A DNA stretch of 48,954 bases from Geobacter sp. (GCA_016177775.1 JACOUQ010000010.1:1-48954), one strand, 5' to 3'; numbered from the stretch's first letter, positions 1 to 8,337 are shown. Notes: a model not told the origin generated them from the letters alone. A program made the numbers and translations.

Positions 1-69
1 ATGCCTGATCATCTTGGAACTGTTGTACAAATTTTCGGTGCGTGCTTGGTAAGCTTTTCTTGTCTATCG

Positions 70-100
70 ACATATCCCTCCTCACCAAAGATGGATATGT
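70..100. repeat. 8-bp inverted repeat in the leading intergenic region
   Basis: ACATATCC (70-77) and GGATATGT (93-100) are perfect inverted copies around a 15-nt spacer. The stretch 1-337 holds no convincing gene. A 49-codon frame at 1-150 has no visible start signal or family resemblance. The repeat could be an operator or weak hairpin upstream of the cytochrome gene. Confidence 0.35.
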
Positions 101-230
101 TTAGTATATCTCAGGAGGAGCTAACTAGCTACCCCTCTTCTGATATTTGAATGTCTGGAATCCGGGTTCAAGTAACGCTCCCGAGAGAGAAATCGCGATT
201 ACCAGCTAGAGTGGAACAAGGATTTTAGGT

Positions 231-258
231 TTGACATTAACGTAGACAGTGTTGTAAA
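231..258 (+). promoter_or_regulatory. Candidate sigma70 promoter for the NapC/NirT-type cytochrome
   Basis: A perfect TTGACA (-35, 231-236) is followed after 16 bp by TGTAAA (253-258, 4 of 6 matches to TATAAT). Transcription would start near 265 and leave a leader of about 70 nt before the ATG at 338. Confidence 0.45.
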
Positions 259-337
259 TTGTTGCAATTTTGTGCAATGCAACAGCTGCTATGTGAGAAT
301 TTTCCAAGATAGCTAGTCGGTTCAAAAGGGAGGAAGT

Positions 338-1852
338 ATGTCTAACGACAAGAAAACAGGGTATATTTACAATCTGGTGAGCCTTGCGGGGATACTGCTG
401 GCAGTTGTTGCAACCGGTCTCATTGTTGCAATGCTGGCGGTCGAGGCTTTCACCGGTGTGGAGAATCCTTATCTGGGGATCATGACCTATTTCATCTTCC
501 CCGGCATGTTGATTTTCGGGCTGCTGCTGGTGCCGCTCGGAATGCACAGGGTCAGGGAAAAGCGGCGGGTTGCAGCTCCCGGCGAGATCAAGCCGTTTCC
601 GGTGCTCGACCTGAACGACAAGCACAACCGCCGAAGCGTCATCTTCTTCGTCTGTGCCTCGGTTGTCTTTGTCATGATCGTCATGGTCGCGACCATCAAG
701 GGATATGAATTCACCGAATCCCCCACCTTTTGCGGTGAGCTCTGTCACGTCCCCATGGAACCCGAGCACACCGCTTGGCAGAATTCTCCCCATGCCAATG
801 TCAAATGTGTCGAATGCCATGTTGGGCCCGGAGCCCAGTGGTATGTGAAGGCCAAGATTTCAGGGATGCGCCAGCTGTATGCGGTAGTTGCCGGAACCTA
901 CCCCACGCCGATCCATGCACCGGTCGTGAACCTCCGTCCGGCCATGCAGACCTGCGGTCACTGCCACTGGCCCGAGAAATTCTACTTCGGCAGGCAGAAG
1001 ATATTCTATCATTACGCGCCCAACGAGCAGAACACCCCGCGTGAGATCGACATGATGCTCAAGCTTGGCGAATCCCCCAAGGCTACCGAAGGTAAGGGTA
1101 TCCATGGTCACATCGGAAAGGAAATCTATTATGTGGCCCGCGATCACAAGCGGCTCGATCTCCCGTACGTGACGGTCAAGGAGAAGGACGGGACGATCAC
1201 CGAGTACGTCAATACGGAGAAACCGATGTCCAAGGAGGAGGCCGCCAAGGGTGAGAAGCGGCTCATGGACTGCATCGACTGCCACAACCGGCCAACCCAT
1301 ATCTACCGCTCGCCGAACCGGGAGATGGATGAATCCTTGGCTGCCGGACGGATCGATCCCTCGCTGCCGTACGTGAAAAAGGTGGCGGTCGAAATTCTGT
1401 CGAGGAGCTACAAGACCAAGGAAGAGGCGCTGGGCGCCATAGCTGCGGAGCTTCCCAAGTACTATGCCACGAACCATCCGGATGTCGCTGCCAAGAAGGC
1501 TGCTGCCATCAAGCAGGCGGTGGAGCAGGTGCAGGGCATTTATTCCCGCAACTTCTTCCCGAAAATGAAGGTTGATTGGAAGACATACCCGAACCACATA
1601 GGCCACGTGGAGTCCCCTGGCTGTTTCCGCTGCCATGACGGCAAGCACAAGACCGCAAGCGGGAAGACCATCTCCAAGGACTGCAACATCTGCCACACTA
1701 TCCTGTCGCAGAAGCAGGAGAACATCCCTGCCGGGGCCACTGTCAAGGCGTTTGTCCACCCCGTTGACATCGGTACCGCCATCTACACCACAAACTGCAG
1801 CGAGTGCCACATGGCTGCAGCGGAGGAAGCGGCTGTCGGCGGGCACCACTAG
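338..1852 (+). CDS. Membrane-anchored NapC/NirT-type multiheme cytochrome c
   Basis: A 504-residue protein with three predicted membrane helices (about residues 13-36, 46-68 and 100-120) followed by a long periplasmic part. Six CXXCH motifs are visible (CVECH, CGHCH, CIDCH, CFRCH, CNICH, CSECH). The position of the first NapC/NirT heme instead carries CGELCH, a CX3CH motif at residue 132 followed by VPM, as in the quinol-oxidising family where a Met follows the first heme. The likely role is electron transfer from menaquinol to periplasmic cytochromes. The start is supported by the GGGAGGA Shine-Dalgarno sequence just upstream. It is transcribed alone: a promoter candidate lies upstream and a strong terminator follows. 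The terminal electron acceptor cannot be read from the sequence. Confidence 0.88.
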   Translation: MSNDKKTGYIYNLVSLAGILLAVVATGLIVAMLAVEAFTGVENPYLGIMTYFIFPGMLIFGLLLVPLGMHRVREKRRVAAPGEIKPFPVLDLNDKHNRRSVIFFVCASVVFVMIVMVATIKGYEFTESPTFCGELCHVPMEPEHTAWQNSPHANVKCVECHVGPGAQWYVKAKISGMRQLYAVVAGTYPTPIHAPVVNLRPAMQTCGHCHWPEKFYFGRQKIFYHYAPNEQNTPREIDMMLKLGESPKATEGKGIHGHIGKEIYYVARDHKRLDLPYVTVKEKDGTITEYVNTEKPMSKEEAAKGEKRLMDCIDCHNRPTHIYRSPNREMDESLAAGRIDPSLPYVKKVAVEILSRSYKTKEEALGAIAAELPKYYATNHPDVAAKKAAAIKQAVEQVQGIYSRNFFPKMKVDWKTYPNHIGHVESPGCFRCHDGKHKTASGKTISKDCNICHTILSQKQENIPAGATVKAFVHPVDIGTAIYTTNCSECHMAAAEEAAVGGHH

Positions 1853-1875
1853 CAGAGAAGCGGTCGCAGGATGCA

Positions 1876-1909
1876 AGAAAGCCCCCGGGGATGCCTGGGG
1901 GCTTTCTTC
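1876..1909 (+). terminator. Rho-independent terminator after the cytochrome gene
   Basis: GAAAGCCCCC (1877-1886) pairs with GGGGGCTTTC (1897-1906) across a 10-nt loop and is followed by TT. It lies 24 nt after the cytochrome stop codon. Confidence 0.75.
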
Positions 1910-1949
1910 ATGGTGGCAGAACTGTCAATAGCATGATAATAGGAGAGGT

Positions 1950-2147
1950 ATGCGAATAGAAACAGATCATATAAAGCTCGACAGCTTTCTAAAGGCGATT
2001 AATGCCGTGGGTTCCGGCGGAGAGGCCAAGCTCCTGATCCAGGAGGGGATGGTCAAGGTAAACGGAGAGGCCGAGGTGCGTCGCGGCCGCAAACTGTACC
2101 GGGGCGATCGCGTGGAGTTGCGGGGCATGTCTTATGTTGTGGAATGA
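1950..2147 (+). CDS. Small S4-domain RNA-binding protein (YaaA/YbcJ-like)
   Basis: This 65-residue protein is essentially one S4 RNA-binding fold. It has the typical order of an N-terminal KLDSFLKA helix, a GEAKLLIQEGMVKVNGE turn, and an RRGRKLYRGDRV strand-turn. The AGGAGAGGT ribosome-binding site directly precedes the ATG. Proteins of this size and layout (YbcJ/YaaA/RlbA type) bind structured RNA, often linked to ribosome maturation or recombination-protein loci; the target here is unknown. It sits alone after a terminator and is convergent with the repressor gene downstream. Confidence 0.8.
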   Translation: MRIETDHIKLDSFLKAINAVGSGGEAKLLIQEGMVKVNGEAEVRRGRKLYRGDRVELRGMSYVVE

Positions 2148-2195
2148 GTTTGCGGAGAAGGCCGGTTAATATAACGCCGGCAGCGGGCATGACTG

Positions 2196-2846
2196 TCAGA
2201 TCTTGATGTTACGCCAGACGCTTACCACGGTGCCGAAGATCCTGGTGGAGCCGTCCGGCTTGAATGGCGTGTAAATGGAGTTTTCCGGAGAGAAGTAGGT
2301 TTCCCCCCCCTTGATGCGACACCTCCGCAGGATGATCTCCCCCCACCTGTTGTTCAACAGCATGATGCTCCTGTTCCTGATCTCGATGTCGGCCTTGAAG
2401 ATGACCAGGTCCCCGTCACGGATGGTGGGTGCCATGAAGTCCCCTTCCGCGATTATGGCGTAGCATCCCTCGCAGATACTCGACAGATAGATATAATCCG
2501 CTATTTCATCCTCTTTGATCTCGTTGGGAAATGTTGCGCCGATTTTTTTGAGGAGCGGTGTTTTCGCTATTCCGCTGGGAACAGGGCCGTGTTTTGGCGT
2601 GACGGATAATTCCTCGCGCTTCCCTGTTCCGTGGATCAGCCATTCCTCGTGAAGGCCCCATTTGTGGCAGATTGCAAGCAGCAGGGTGGTGGAAGGGAGC
2701 TTCTTGCCGCGCTCTATGCCGCTCAGGTAGCCCTGCACAATGCCGAGTGCCGCGCTGAACTCTTTCTGGGTGAGCCCGTTGACGAGGCGGACGGAGCGGA
2801 TGCGCTCACCGAGGGCGGGATTTGTAGAATCAAAAATATCACTCAT
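2196..2846 (-). CDS. HTH (Cro/CI-type) repressor with catalytically degenerate S24 peptidase domain
   Basis: Residues about 12-68 form a Cro/CI helix-turn-helix (LTQKEFSAALGIVQGYLSGIE). Residues about 120-216 match the LexA/CI S24 self-cleaving domain in layout. In active family members the nucleophile lies in a GDSMxPT motif. Here the DNA reads GDFMAPTIRDGD, so the catalytic Ser is Phe. The general-base Lys, usually in a tvKRL context, is replaced by Arg in EIILRRC. The domain can therefore still dimerise but should not self-cleave. The gene is divergent from the PAS-GGDEF gene across a 161-bp AT-rich spacer with four ATATCT boxes, which are plausible autoregulatory operators. No clear Shine-Dalgarno sequence is visible. 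Confidence 0.85.
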   Translation of the reverse strand: MSDIFDSTNPALGERIRSVRLVNGLTQKEFSAALGIVQGYLSGIERGKKLPSTTLLLAICHKWGLHEEWLIHGTGKREELSVTPKHGPVPSGIAKTPLLKKIGATFPNEIKEDEIADYIYLSSICEGCYAIIAEGDFMAPTIRDGDLVIFKADIEIRNRSIMLLNNRWGEIILRRCRIKGGETYFSPENSIYTPFKPDGSTRIFGTVVSVWRNIKI

Positions 2847-2959
2847 ATCTAATAACCATATCTCTGGGTATATATCTTGCTTTGCGAATAATTAAAAAGC
2901 CGATTAAGGCTCGTGCTGCATAACCGTTCAATTTTCTTTGTGAAGAATAGCATATATCT
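2845..2959. promoter_or_regulatory. Cluster of ATATCT boxes between divergent repressor and GGDEF genes
   Basis: ATATCT occurs at 2845-2850, 2858-2863, 2872-2877 and 2954-2959. The first three are spaced 13-14 bp apart, and two are part of a longer ATATCTCTG copy. They overlap the start of the repressor gene, as an autoregulatory operator cluster would. Inference only. Confidence 0.35.
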
Positions 2960-3007
2960 CTGATGCGCGCAAAGTAAAAATTACTCAGTAATAAACTGGG
3001 GCTTAAG

Positions 3008-4210
3008 ATGGCAAAAGATAAAACAGGAAACCGGGCTGACAATTCTGGATCTCCTCCAGGCTTCGTTACATCGCATCAGGAAGCGAGAAGCGTCTTCGCC
3101 GAATTTTCGCCAGCGTCGGCATTCGCAATCACCTGCACAAGGGAAGTGGCGAGTGCCGACGATGTATTGTCATACGAACAAAATAGTGAAACGGTCATTT
3201 TCGGGGGCGTGAACTGCGAGACCACCATTGCCAGGCTTCCAGTCCTCTTGGACGAGACGGGAGAAGGGATGGAGGCTTCGGAAGCCGCCGACTCCAATGC
3301 AAAGTCCACGCCGTCGGAACTCGATTTGCGCAACCATATCCGGAAGCTGCAAGAGCAGAAAGCCTGGTATGAGGCTATCCTTGGTTCGATTGGCGAGGGA
3401 ATCAGCATCCAGAGCATCGACTATCGAATCATCTATCAGAACAGCATGCACAAGGAGTTGATGGGAGACCACCTTGGAGAAATATGCTTCAGGGCCTTCG
3501 GAAAACGGGATAGTGTATGCGACGAGTGTCATCTGCACAAGGCGGTCCACGAGAACGTGATTACTACCGTGGAGCGATACGTTAATGTGAACGGCATGCA
3601 GCGTTGCTATGAAATCACGGCTTCAACGCTCAGGGGCGCAGACGGAAAGGCTGTGGCCGGAATCGAAGTGATCAGGGACATAACAGCCAGGAAGCAGGTT
3701 GAGGAGAAACTGAGATATATGAGTTCCCACGACGTGCTGACCGGTCTGCATAACCGCTCGTGTTTCGAGCATGAGCTGGAACGTCTTACCAATGGGCGTC
3801 ATTATCCACTCAGCATTGTCATGGCTGATGTGGACGACCTGAAGATTGTGAACGATACGCGCGGTCACGCAGCCGGCGATGAACTGCTGGCGGTCGCCGC
3901 CCATCTGATACGGGAGGCGTTTCGGGCCGAGGACATCGTGGCGAGGATCGGGGGGGACGAATTCGCGGTTCTTCTTCCCGATACCGATGCGGATGCCGTC
4001 GCAGAGGTTGTTGTGCGCGTTCGGGAATCGGTAGAAGCATGGAACCGATGCCATGAATTCCCGGTAAACCTATCGATGGGAAGGGGAACGGCGGAGAGCG
4101 CTGACCAGGTTCCGGAAGCCCTGAGCCTGGCCGATTCGCGCATGTATCAGGACAAGCTGGAGCGCACCGGCCGCGGGCCGCGCCGCGCGGAGTGCCCACG
4201 TGACATCTGA
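3008..4210 (+). CDS. PAS-GGDEF diguanylate cyclase
   Basis: A 400-residue cytoplasmic protein without membrane segments or signal peptide. A low-complexity N-terminus (about 1-100) leads into a short coiled coil, a PAS domain (about 115-235) and a GGDEF domain (about 240-395). The active site is intact (IGGDEF), and RAED stands five residues before GGDEF, the product-inhibition I-site (RXXD). It should make c-di-GMP from two GTP and be feedback-inhibited. The PAS domain contains CDECH, which looks like a heme c site but more likely belongs to a Cys motif common in such PAS domains, because the protein is not exported. It is divergent from the repressor gene and may be one of its targets. Confidence 0.85.
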   Translation: MAKDKTGNRADNSGSPPGFVTSHQEARSVFAEFSPASAFAITCTREVASADDVLSYEQNSETVIFGGVNCETTIARLPVLLDETGEGMEASEAADSNAKSTPSELDLRNHIRKLQEQKAWYEAILGSIGEGISIQSIDYRIIYQNSMHKELMGDHLGEICFRAFGKRDSVCDECHLHKAVHENVITTVERYVNVNGMQRCYEITASTLRGADGKAVAGIEVIRDITARKQVEEKLRYMSSHDVLTGLHNRSCFEHELERLTNGRHYPLSIVMADVDDLKIVNDTRGHAAGDELLAVAAHLIREAFRAEDIVARIGGDEFAVLLPDTDADAVAEVVVRVRESVEAWNRCHEFPVNLSMGRGTAESADQVPEALSLADSRMYQDKLERTGRGPRRAECPRDI

Positions 4211-4236
4211 GGGCAGCGACCAGGATGCATTGATGT

Positions 4237-4276
4237 AGCATCGCCGAAGCGTTTTTAGTATCGCCAAAACTTTTTA
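4237..4276 (+). repeat. Tandem 20-bp imperfect repeat upstream of the EamA gene
   Basis: Two abutting 20-bp units, 4237-4256 and 4257-4276, share the pattern AGyATCGCCrAArC followed by a T-rich tail, 16 of 20 positions identical. The second unit overlaps the proposed -35 region of the transporter promoter, so the repeat may be a regulator-binding site. Confidence 0.5.
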
Positions 4277-4289
4277 ACTTCGCTATAAT
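4261..4289 (+). promoter_or_regulatory. Promoter placed for a leaderless EamA transporter mRNA
   Basis: TCGCCA (4261-4266, 4/6) and a perfect TATAAT (4284-4289) are separated by 17 bp. The ATG is at 4297, only 7 nt after the -10 box, where transcription itself should begin. No Shine-Dalgarno sequence exists between them. Confidence 0.5.
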
Positions 4290-4296
4290 ACCCTCC

Positions 4297-5169
4297 ATGA
4301 ACAGCACTGCCTTCCTCCTCATTGTTTTCTCCGGTTTCATGCACGCCTTGTGGAATCTCCTGGTCAAACAGAGCCGTCACAAGACAGTCTTCATCTGGTG
4401 GATGTTCATCAGCTCCGGCTCCATGTTCACCCTGTTGTTACCATTCATCCCCGGACACTTCCCCCCTCCGGACACGTCTGTGCTCCTCCTTGGTCTCGGA
4501 GGCGCTGTCTGTTTTGTCCTTTATCATCTGTGTAACGGCCGCGCCTACAGTACTGGCGACCTTTCGCTTACCTATCCCCTGTCACAGACGGCTATGATGT
4601 ACGTGCCGCTCTGGGGGATATGGTTTCTGGGTGAGCGGTTGAGTTTTGTTGGTGGCTGCGGCATCTTTCTGGTTCTGCTTGGCGCCTATTCAATGCAACT
4701 GCGGCGCTTAACCCTGTCGGAACTGCTGCGGCCGTTTCGCAGTTTGCAGGAGCAGCCGGTCCAGTCCGCGCTGGCAGCCGGGTTTATCTATTCCATCGGT
4801 GCCGTCATTGACAAGACCGGCGTGAGAACCTACTCTCCCCTTTATTTCACCTATCTCCTGGTGATCTTCATGTTGGCCATGATGTCGCTCAACCTGCTGC
4901 GCCACAGGTACCGCCCGCACATCTGGAGCGAATGGCGGGACAACCGGAAGCTCATTCTGGCAAGCGGCCCGGTGATGATGGGGTCGTTTCTCTCCTTCAG
5001 GTACGGGCTCAGTCTGGCGCCGATGAGTTACGCGGTCCCGGTTCGCCAAGTGAGCATCCTTGTGGGGGTGATTATGGGCATACTGTTTCTGGGTGAACCA
5101 TGCGGCCGTATCCGCCTCTTGTCCGCGTTGCTGGTCCTTGCCGGGGTATTCCTGATCCGGTTCGGATGA
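4297..5169 (+). CDS. EamA/DMT-family inner-membrane transporter
   Basis: A 290-residue, very hydrophobic protein with about ten predicted membrane helices in two homologous halves, the layout of drug/metabolite transporter (EamA) exporters. Recognisable family features are the N-terminal HALWNLLVK segment, the GRAYSTGDLSLTYPLSQT stretch closing the first half and the SYAVPVRQVSILVG segment near the end. The substrate cannot be told. The ATG lies directly after a consensus -10 box with no Shine-Dalgarno, so translation is probably from a leaderless transcript; the next in-frame Met would remove most of the first helix. It stands alone between two c-di-GMP genes. Confidence 0.85.
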   Translation: MNSTAFLLIVFSGFMHALWNLLVKQSRHKTVFIWWMFISSGSMFTLLLPFIPGHFPPPDTSVLLLGLGGAVCFVLYHLCNGRAYSTGDLSLTYPLSQTAMMYVPLWGIWFLGERLSFVGGCGIFLVLLGAYSMQLRRLTLSELLRPFRSLQEQPVQSALAAGFIYSIGAVIDKTGVRTYSPLYFTYLLVIFMLAMMSLNLLRHRYRPHIWSEWRDNRKLILASGPVMMGSFLSFRYGLSLAPMSYAVPVRQVSILVGVIMGILFLGEPCGRIRLLSALLVLAGVFLIRFG

Positions 5170-5344
5170 GAGTTTCCTCCCCTGCCATTTCGTCGGAATG
5201 CTGATACCCGACGGACATGCAAAAAACAACGTTTAATTTGCTTCCATTTGAATAAGGCCTAATAAAAAGATTTTTTGTAGACAAAACGTTTTTATGCGAT
5301 AAAATTCAAACCGTCGTTTTATTATTAATGAAGAACGGCGGCCT

Positions 5345-7195
5345 ATGTTGGAGAACTTATTTCTAACTTGGTGGGTTCTGGTTTCGACCTGCCTGGCGAT
5401 ACTCTTGCTCATCTTCGCTATCCGACGAAGCTGCGCGATTCGGACTGCCTGCCAGGACGCGGCGCTTCTGCAAAACATTCTCGATGCCATACCTGCGCCA
5501 ACCTTTTACAAAGATGTCAACGGGCACTATATCGGCTGCAATCAGGCCTTTCTCCGCATGATCGGCCGGGATCGTGCGGAGGTGATAGGAAAAACGGTTT
5601 TCGAGATTGCCCCTCCCGATCTGGCAACCGTTTATCACAGAGCCGACCTGGAACTGCTTGCCCGTGGAGGGGTGCAGGTATACGAAACCAAGGTCCTGTT
5701 CGATGACAACCAGCACCGCGACATAATGTTCCACAAGGCGGTCTTCGAAGGTGCGGACGGTGCGCCTGCCGGGCTCGCGGGAACGATGCTCGACATAACA
5801 GAGCGAAACCGCTATCTGGAGCGGCTGGAGCACCAGGCGAACCATGACCCTCTGACAGGTCTGCCGAACCGCTACAGTCTCAAGAAGCGACTTGCCGAGC
5901 TGATCGGCGAAGCGGAACACTCAGAAACTCTGGTGGCGCTCCTGATCGTCGATCTGGACCGCTTCAAGGAGGTTAACGATACCTTGGGGCACAATGCCGG
6001 CGACCTGCTTCTTAACGAAATCGGTCACCGGCTGAACCTCTTTCTGTCGCAACACGGAGGGGTCGTGTCGCGTCTGGGTGGTGACGAATTCGCCGTCGTG
6101 TTCGCCGGTCTGGCAACTCGGGATGAGGCGCAGCGAAAGGCTGAGGCCGTGCTGCAATTGATGCAGGAGCCGTTTGAGATCGAAGAGATAAACGTAGAGG
6201 TTGGAGCGAGCGTCGGTATTTCCATCTTTCCCGCCCATGGCAACACTCCTGCCCAACTGCTTCGTTGCGCGGATGTGGCCCTGTATGTGGCTAAACACCA
6301 GATGAAACGCGCCGCGTTTTACGAACCTTCCCACGATCCCCACACCCCGAAGCGCCTTGCCCTAATGTCAGGTTTGAGCACGGCTATCCGTGAGGACCAT
6401 TTTGTTCTCCACTACCAGCCGAAGCTCAGTCTCGATAATGATGAGCTGGCCGGATTCGAAGTGCTCCTCCGCTGGATCCACGCCGAGCACGGCATGATAA
6501 TGCCTGCTGATTTCATCCATTTTGCCGAGATGGGGGAGCTGATTGCGCCGCTTACCTACAGGGTGCTGGAAAAGACCCTGAGCCAATGGCGGATATGGGC
6601 AGACCAGGGTTTTACAACAGCGCTGGCCTGCAATCTTTCTCCCCGTCTGCTGATAGATGAGAATCTTCCCAGCCAGATCGAAAAATTGCTTGCAACATAC
6701 GGGGTCGATCCAGCCTGCCTGGAATTGGAGATCACCGAAACCGCGCTGATAGCCGACCCGGAACGAGCCTTGGAAATCCTGAATCGGATCAGCGCCCTTG
6801 GGGTGCGGCTTTCCATCGACGATTACGGCACCGGTTATTCTTCCCTTGCTCTGCTCAAAAGGCTCCCGATCAATGCCCTGAAGATCGACCTCCTCTTCGT
6901 CAGCCAGATGATCAAAAACAACCAGGATGCGGTCATAGTCAACTCTACGATAAACCTTGCCCACAATCTTGGCCTTGAAGTGATCGCCGAAGGGGTTGAA
7001 AACAGGGAGACGCTGGAAACCTTGCGGGCAATGGGATGCGACTACGCCCAGGGTTTTTATATCGGCATGCCGGTTCCGCCGCAGGGGGTGGAGCTGTTCA
7101 TGGCTAATTCCAAGGCAGGGCCGGTCGCGCAAAAGGCAAAGAGATTGGTAGAGCGCAACGTCAGCCTTGCGAAGTCCACGCAGTTCGCCAGCTGA
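5345..7195 (+). CDS. Membrane PAS-GGDEF-EAL c-di-GMP turnover protein
   Basis: A 616-residue protein. One N-terminal membrane helix (about 7-27) is followed by a PAS domain (about 40-155), a GGDEF domain (about 165-325, RLGGDEF near residue 245) and an EAL domain (about 340-590). The signature EAL is EVL (FEVLLRW, near residue 372), which keeps the metal-binding Glu. The other catalytic elements are present: LEITET, DDYGTGYSS, IAEGVEN and QGFYIG. No I-site RXXD precedes GGDEF. Both cyclase and phosphodiesterase activities look possible. The PAS resembles the type that senses small ligands or redox state, but no cofactor residue is obvious. It is convergent with the following gene, with only 7 bp between stop codons. 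Confidence 0.87.
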   Translation: MLENLFLTWWVLVSTCLAILLLIFAIRRSCAIRTACQDAALLQNILDAIPAPTFYKDVNGHYIGCNQAFLRMIGRDRAEVIGKTVFEIAPPDLATVYHRADLELLARGGVQVYETKVLFDDNQHRDIMFHKAVFEGADGAPAGLAGTMLDITERNRYLERLEHQANHDPLTGLPNRYSLKKRLAELIGEAEHSETLVALLIVDLDRFKEVNDTLGHNAGDLLLNEIGHRLNLFLSQHGGVVSRLGGDEFAVVFAGLATRDEAQRKAEAVLQLMQEPFEIEEINVEVGASVGISIFPAHGNTPAQLLRCADVALYVAKHQMKRAAFYEPSHDPHTPKRLALMSGLSTAIREDHFVLHYQPKLSLDNDELAGFEVLLRWIHAEHGMIMPADFIHFAEMGELIAPLTYRVLEKTLSQWRIWADQGFTTALACNLSPRLLIDENLPSQIEKLLATYGVDPACLELEITETALIADPERALEILNRISALGVRLSIDDYGTGYSSLALLKRLPINALKIDLLFVSQMIKNNQDAVIVNSTINLAHNLGLEVIAEGVENRETLETLRAMGCDYAQGFYIGMPVPPQGVELFMANSKAGPVAQKAKRLVERNVSLAKSTQFAS

Positions 7196-7202
7196 ACTTT
7201 GT

Positions 7203-8300
7203 TCACGGCAATCTGCCGTTGCACGGCGGCGGGAGCTCGCAGGGGATGAGGGGCCTGGGGGCCACGTGGGGAGGAATCTTCAGCCACGTGGTGCCGGCAG
7301 GAAGACGCAACTCGTCGTACATGGCTTCCCATCGGTGAATGTAAGTCTTTGAGAGGTGCATGGGGAGAATGAAGGCGGGACGCAGCTCCTCCATCAATAT
7401 AGAGACATCATCGGTGCAAAGATGGTGCGATGCCCGGGCCTTGTCCTTGTCGGCGGCCAGGAATGAGCATTCGCAGACCAGAAGGGTGACCCCCTGCAGG
7501 AGCGCGCGGGCTTTCGCCAGGTTCTCTTCGCAGAAGCCCATGTCCCCCAGGTACCCTATTGACGAAGTGACCTGCTCCTTGCGGATGGCCGCATAGAGAG
7601 CGGCCGCGTCATCGACCGTTTCAACCGCAACCCTATCTCCGCCGCGCCGCAGTACTGTCAGCGGCCCCGCCAGAGTCCCGCCATAGAAACGCCCCTTCAA
7701 CTCCCGCAGCCATTCCCCTGCCACCAGGTTCTCCCGCTCGAAGAAGGACGCGTCCACCAGAAACGACTCACGCTCCGTGACCCGGAAGGAGAGTGAAGGC
7801 AGCTTGTGGTCGAAAAGGTCGGCCTCCACCCGGAGCGTGTCGGCCCGGAAAATGGTCTTATCCGCGCGGCTGGTCTCCCCCTCCGGAATGCAGGCAAACC
7901 CCTCGGCGCCGGGAAAGCGGGCGGTAACCAGCCGGTCGGGAAAGACCTCATGCACCCTGAAGGTGCACCAGTAGGGCTCGGTCAGGTTCCAGTCGTAGCC
8001 GGTAAACTTGTGGGCCATCTTGGCGGCGATTCCCGGCGGTCCAAAGATGTCGATGGTCTTGGGAGAAACATGGGTGTGGCGAACCAGGGTATCGATTCCC
8101 ATGAAGTGGTCCATGTGGGCATGGGAGATGAAAACCGCCCGGATCGACTTGAGAACCCGCTTGGCCAGGTGGTGGGCCTGGCCGCAGTCGAAAAGGAGGC
8201 TCGTCCCTTCCGGGCGCATGTTGACCAGAAGGAGCGGGTCGTCCAACAGCCCGGCGAAGAAGGAGGGCTCAATGTAGCGAAAGGGAAGGCGTCGATGCAT
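7203..8300 (-). CDS. Metallo-beta-lactamase-fold hydrolase, ribonuclease Z-like
   Basis: A 365-residue protein with the MBL metal motif HAHMDH (in FISHAHMDHFMGID), further ligands around GDMGFCEEN and a late HLSKTYIHRW segment. The order of motifs resembles ribonuclease Z and its relatives rather than true beta-lactamases. However, the size and the insertion after HTHVSPK suggest a divergent subfamily, so tRNA 3' processing is not assured. It follows pbpC by 37 bp on the same strand and is probably the last gene of the DUF4403-A2M-PBP1C unit. No clear Shine-Dalgarno precedes the ATG. No signal peptide is seen, so it should act in the cytoplasm. Confidence 0.75.
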   Translation of the reverse strand: MHRRLPFRYIEPSFFAGLLDDPLLLVNMRPEGTSLLFDCGQAHHLAKRVLKSIRAVFISHAHMDHFMGIDTLVRHTHVSPKTIDIFGPPGIAAKMAHKFTGYDWNLTEPYWCTFRVHEVFPDRLVTARFPGAEGFACIPEGETSRADKTIFRADTLRVEADLFDHKLPSLSFRVTERESFLVDASFFERENLVAGEWLRELKGRFYGGTLAGPLTVLRRGGDRVAVETVDDAAALYAAIRKEQVTSSIGYLGDMGFCEENLAKARALLQGVTLLVCECSFLAADKDKARASHHLCTDDVSILMEELRPAFILPMHLSKTYIHRWEAMYDELRLPAGTTWLKIPPHVAPRPLIPCELPPPCNGRLP

Positions 8301-8337
8301 GGGGTAAGTTTACCACAGATGGTCCGGTGATTCCGCC

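Noticed and set aside
1..150. 49-codon frame beginning with ATG at the first base of the window.
   Set aside because: No ribosome-binding site can be seen, the composition is unlike the neighbours and no motif is present. Probably chance.
860..1876. Large frame opposite the first cytochrome gene, and similar frames opposite other genes (for example 12869-13858 and 19610-20572).
   Set aside because: Shadows of genes on the other strand without family motifs.
3500..3560. CDECH in the PAS domain of the GGDEF protein as a heme c site.
   Set aside because: The protein has no export signal, and c-type heme is attached only in the periplasm. Cys motifs of this kind are common in PAS domains.
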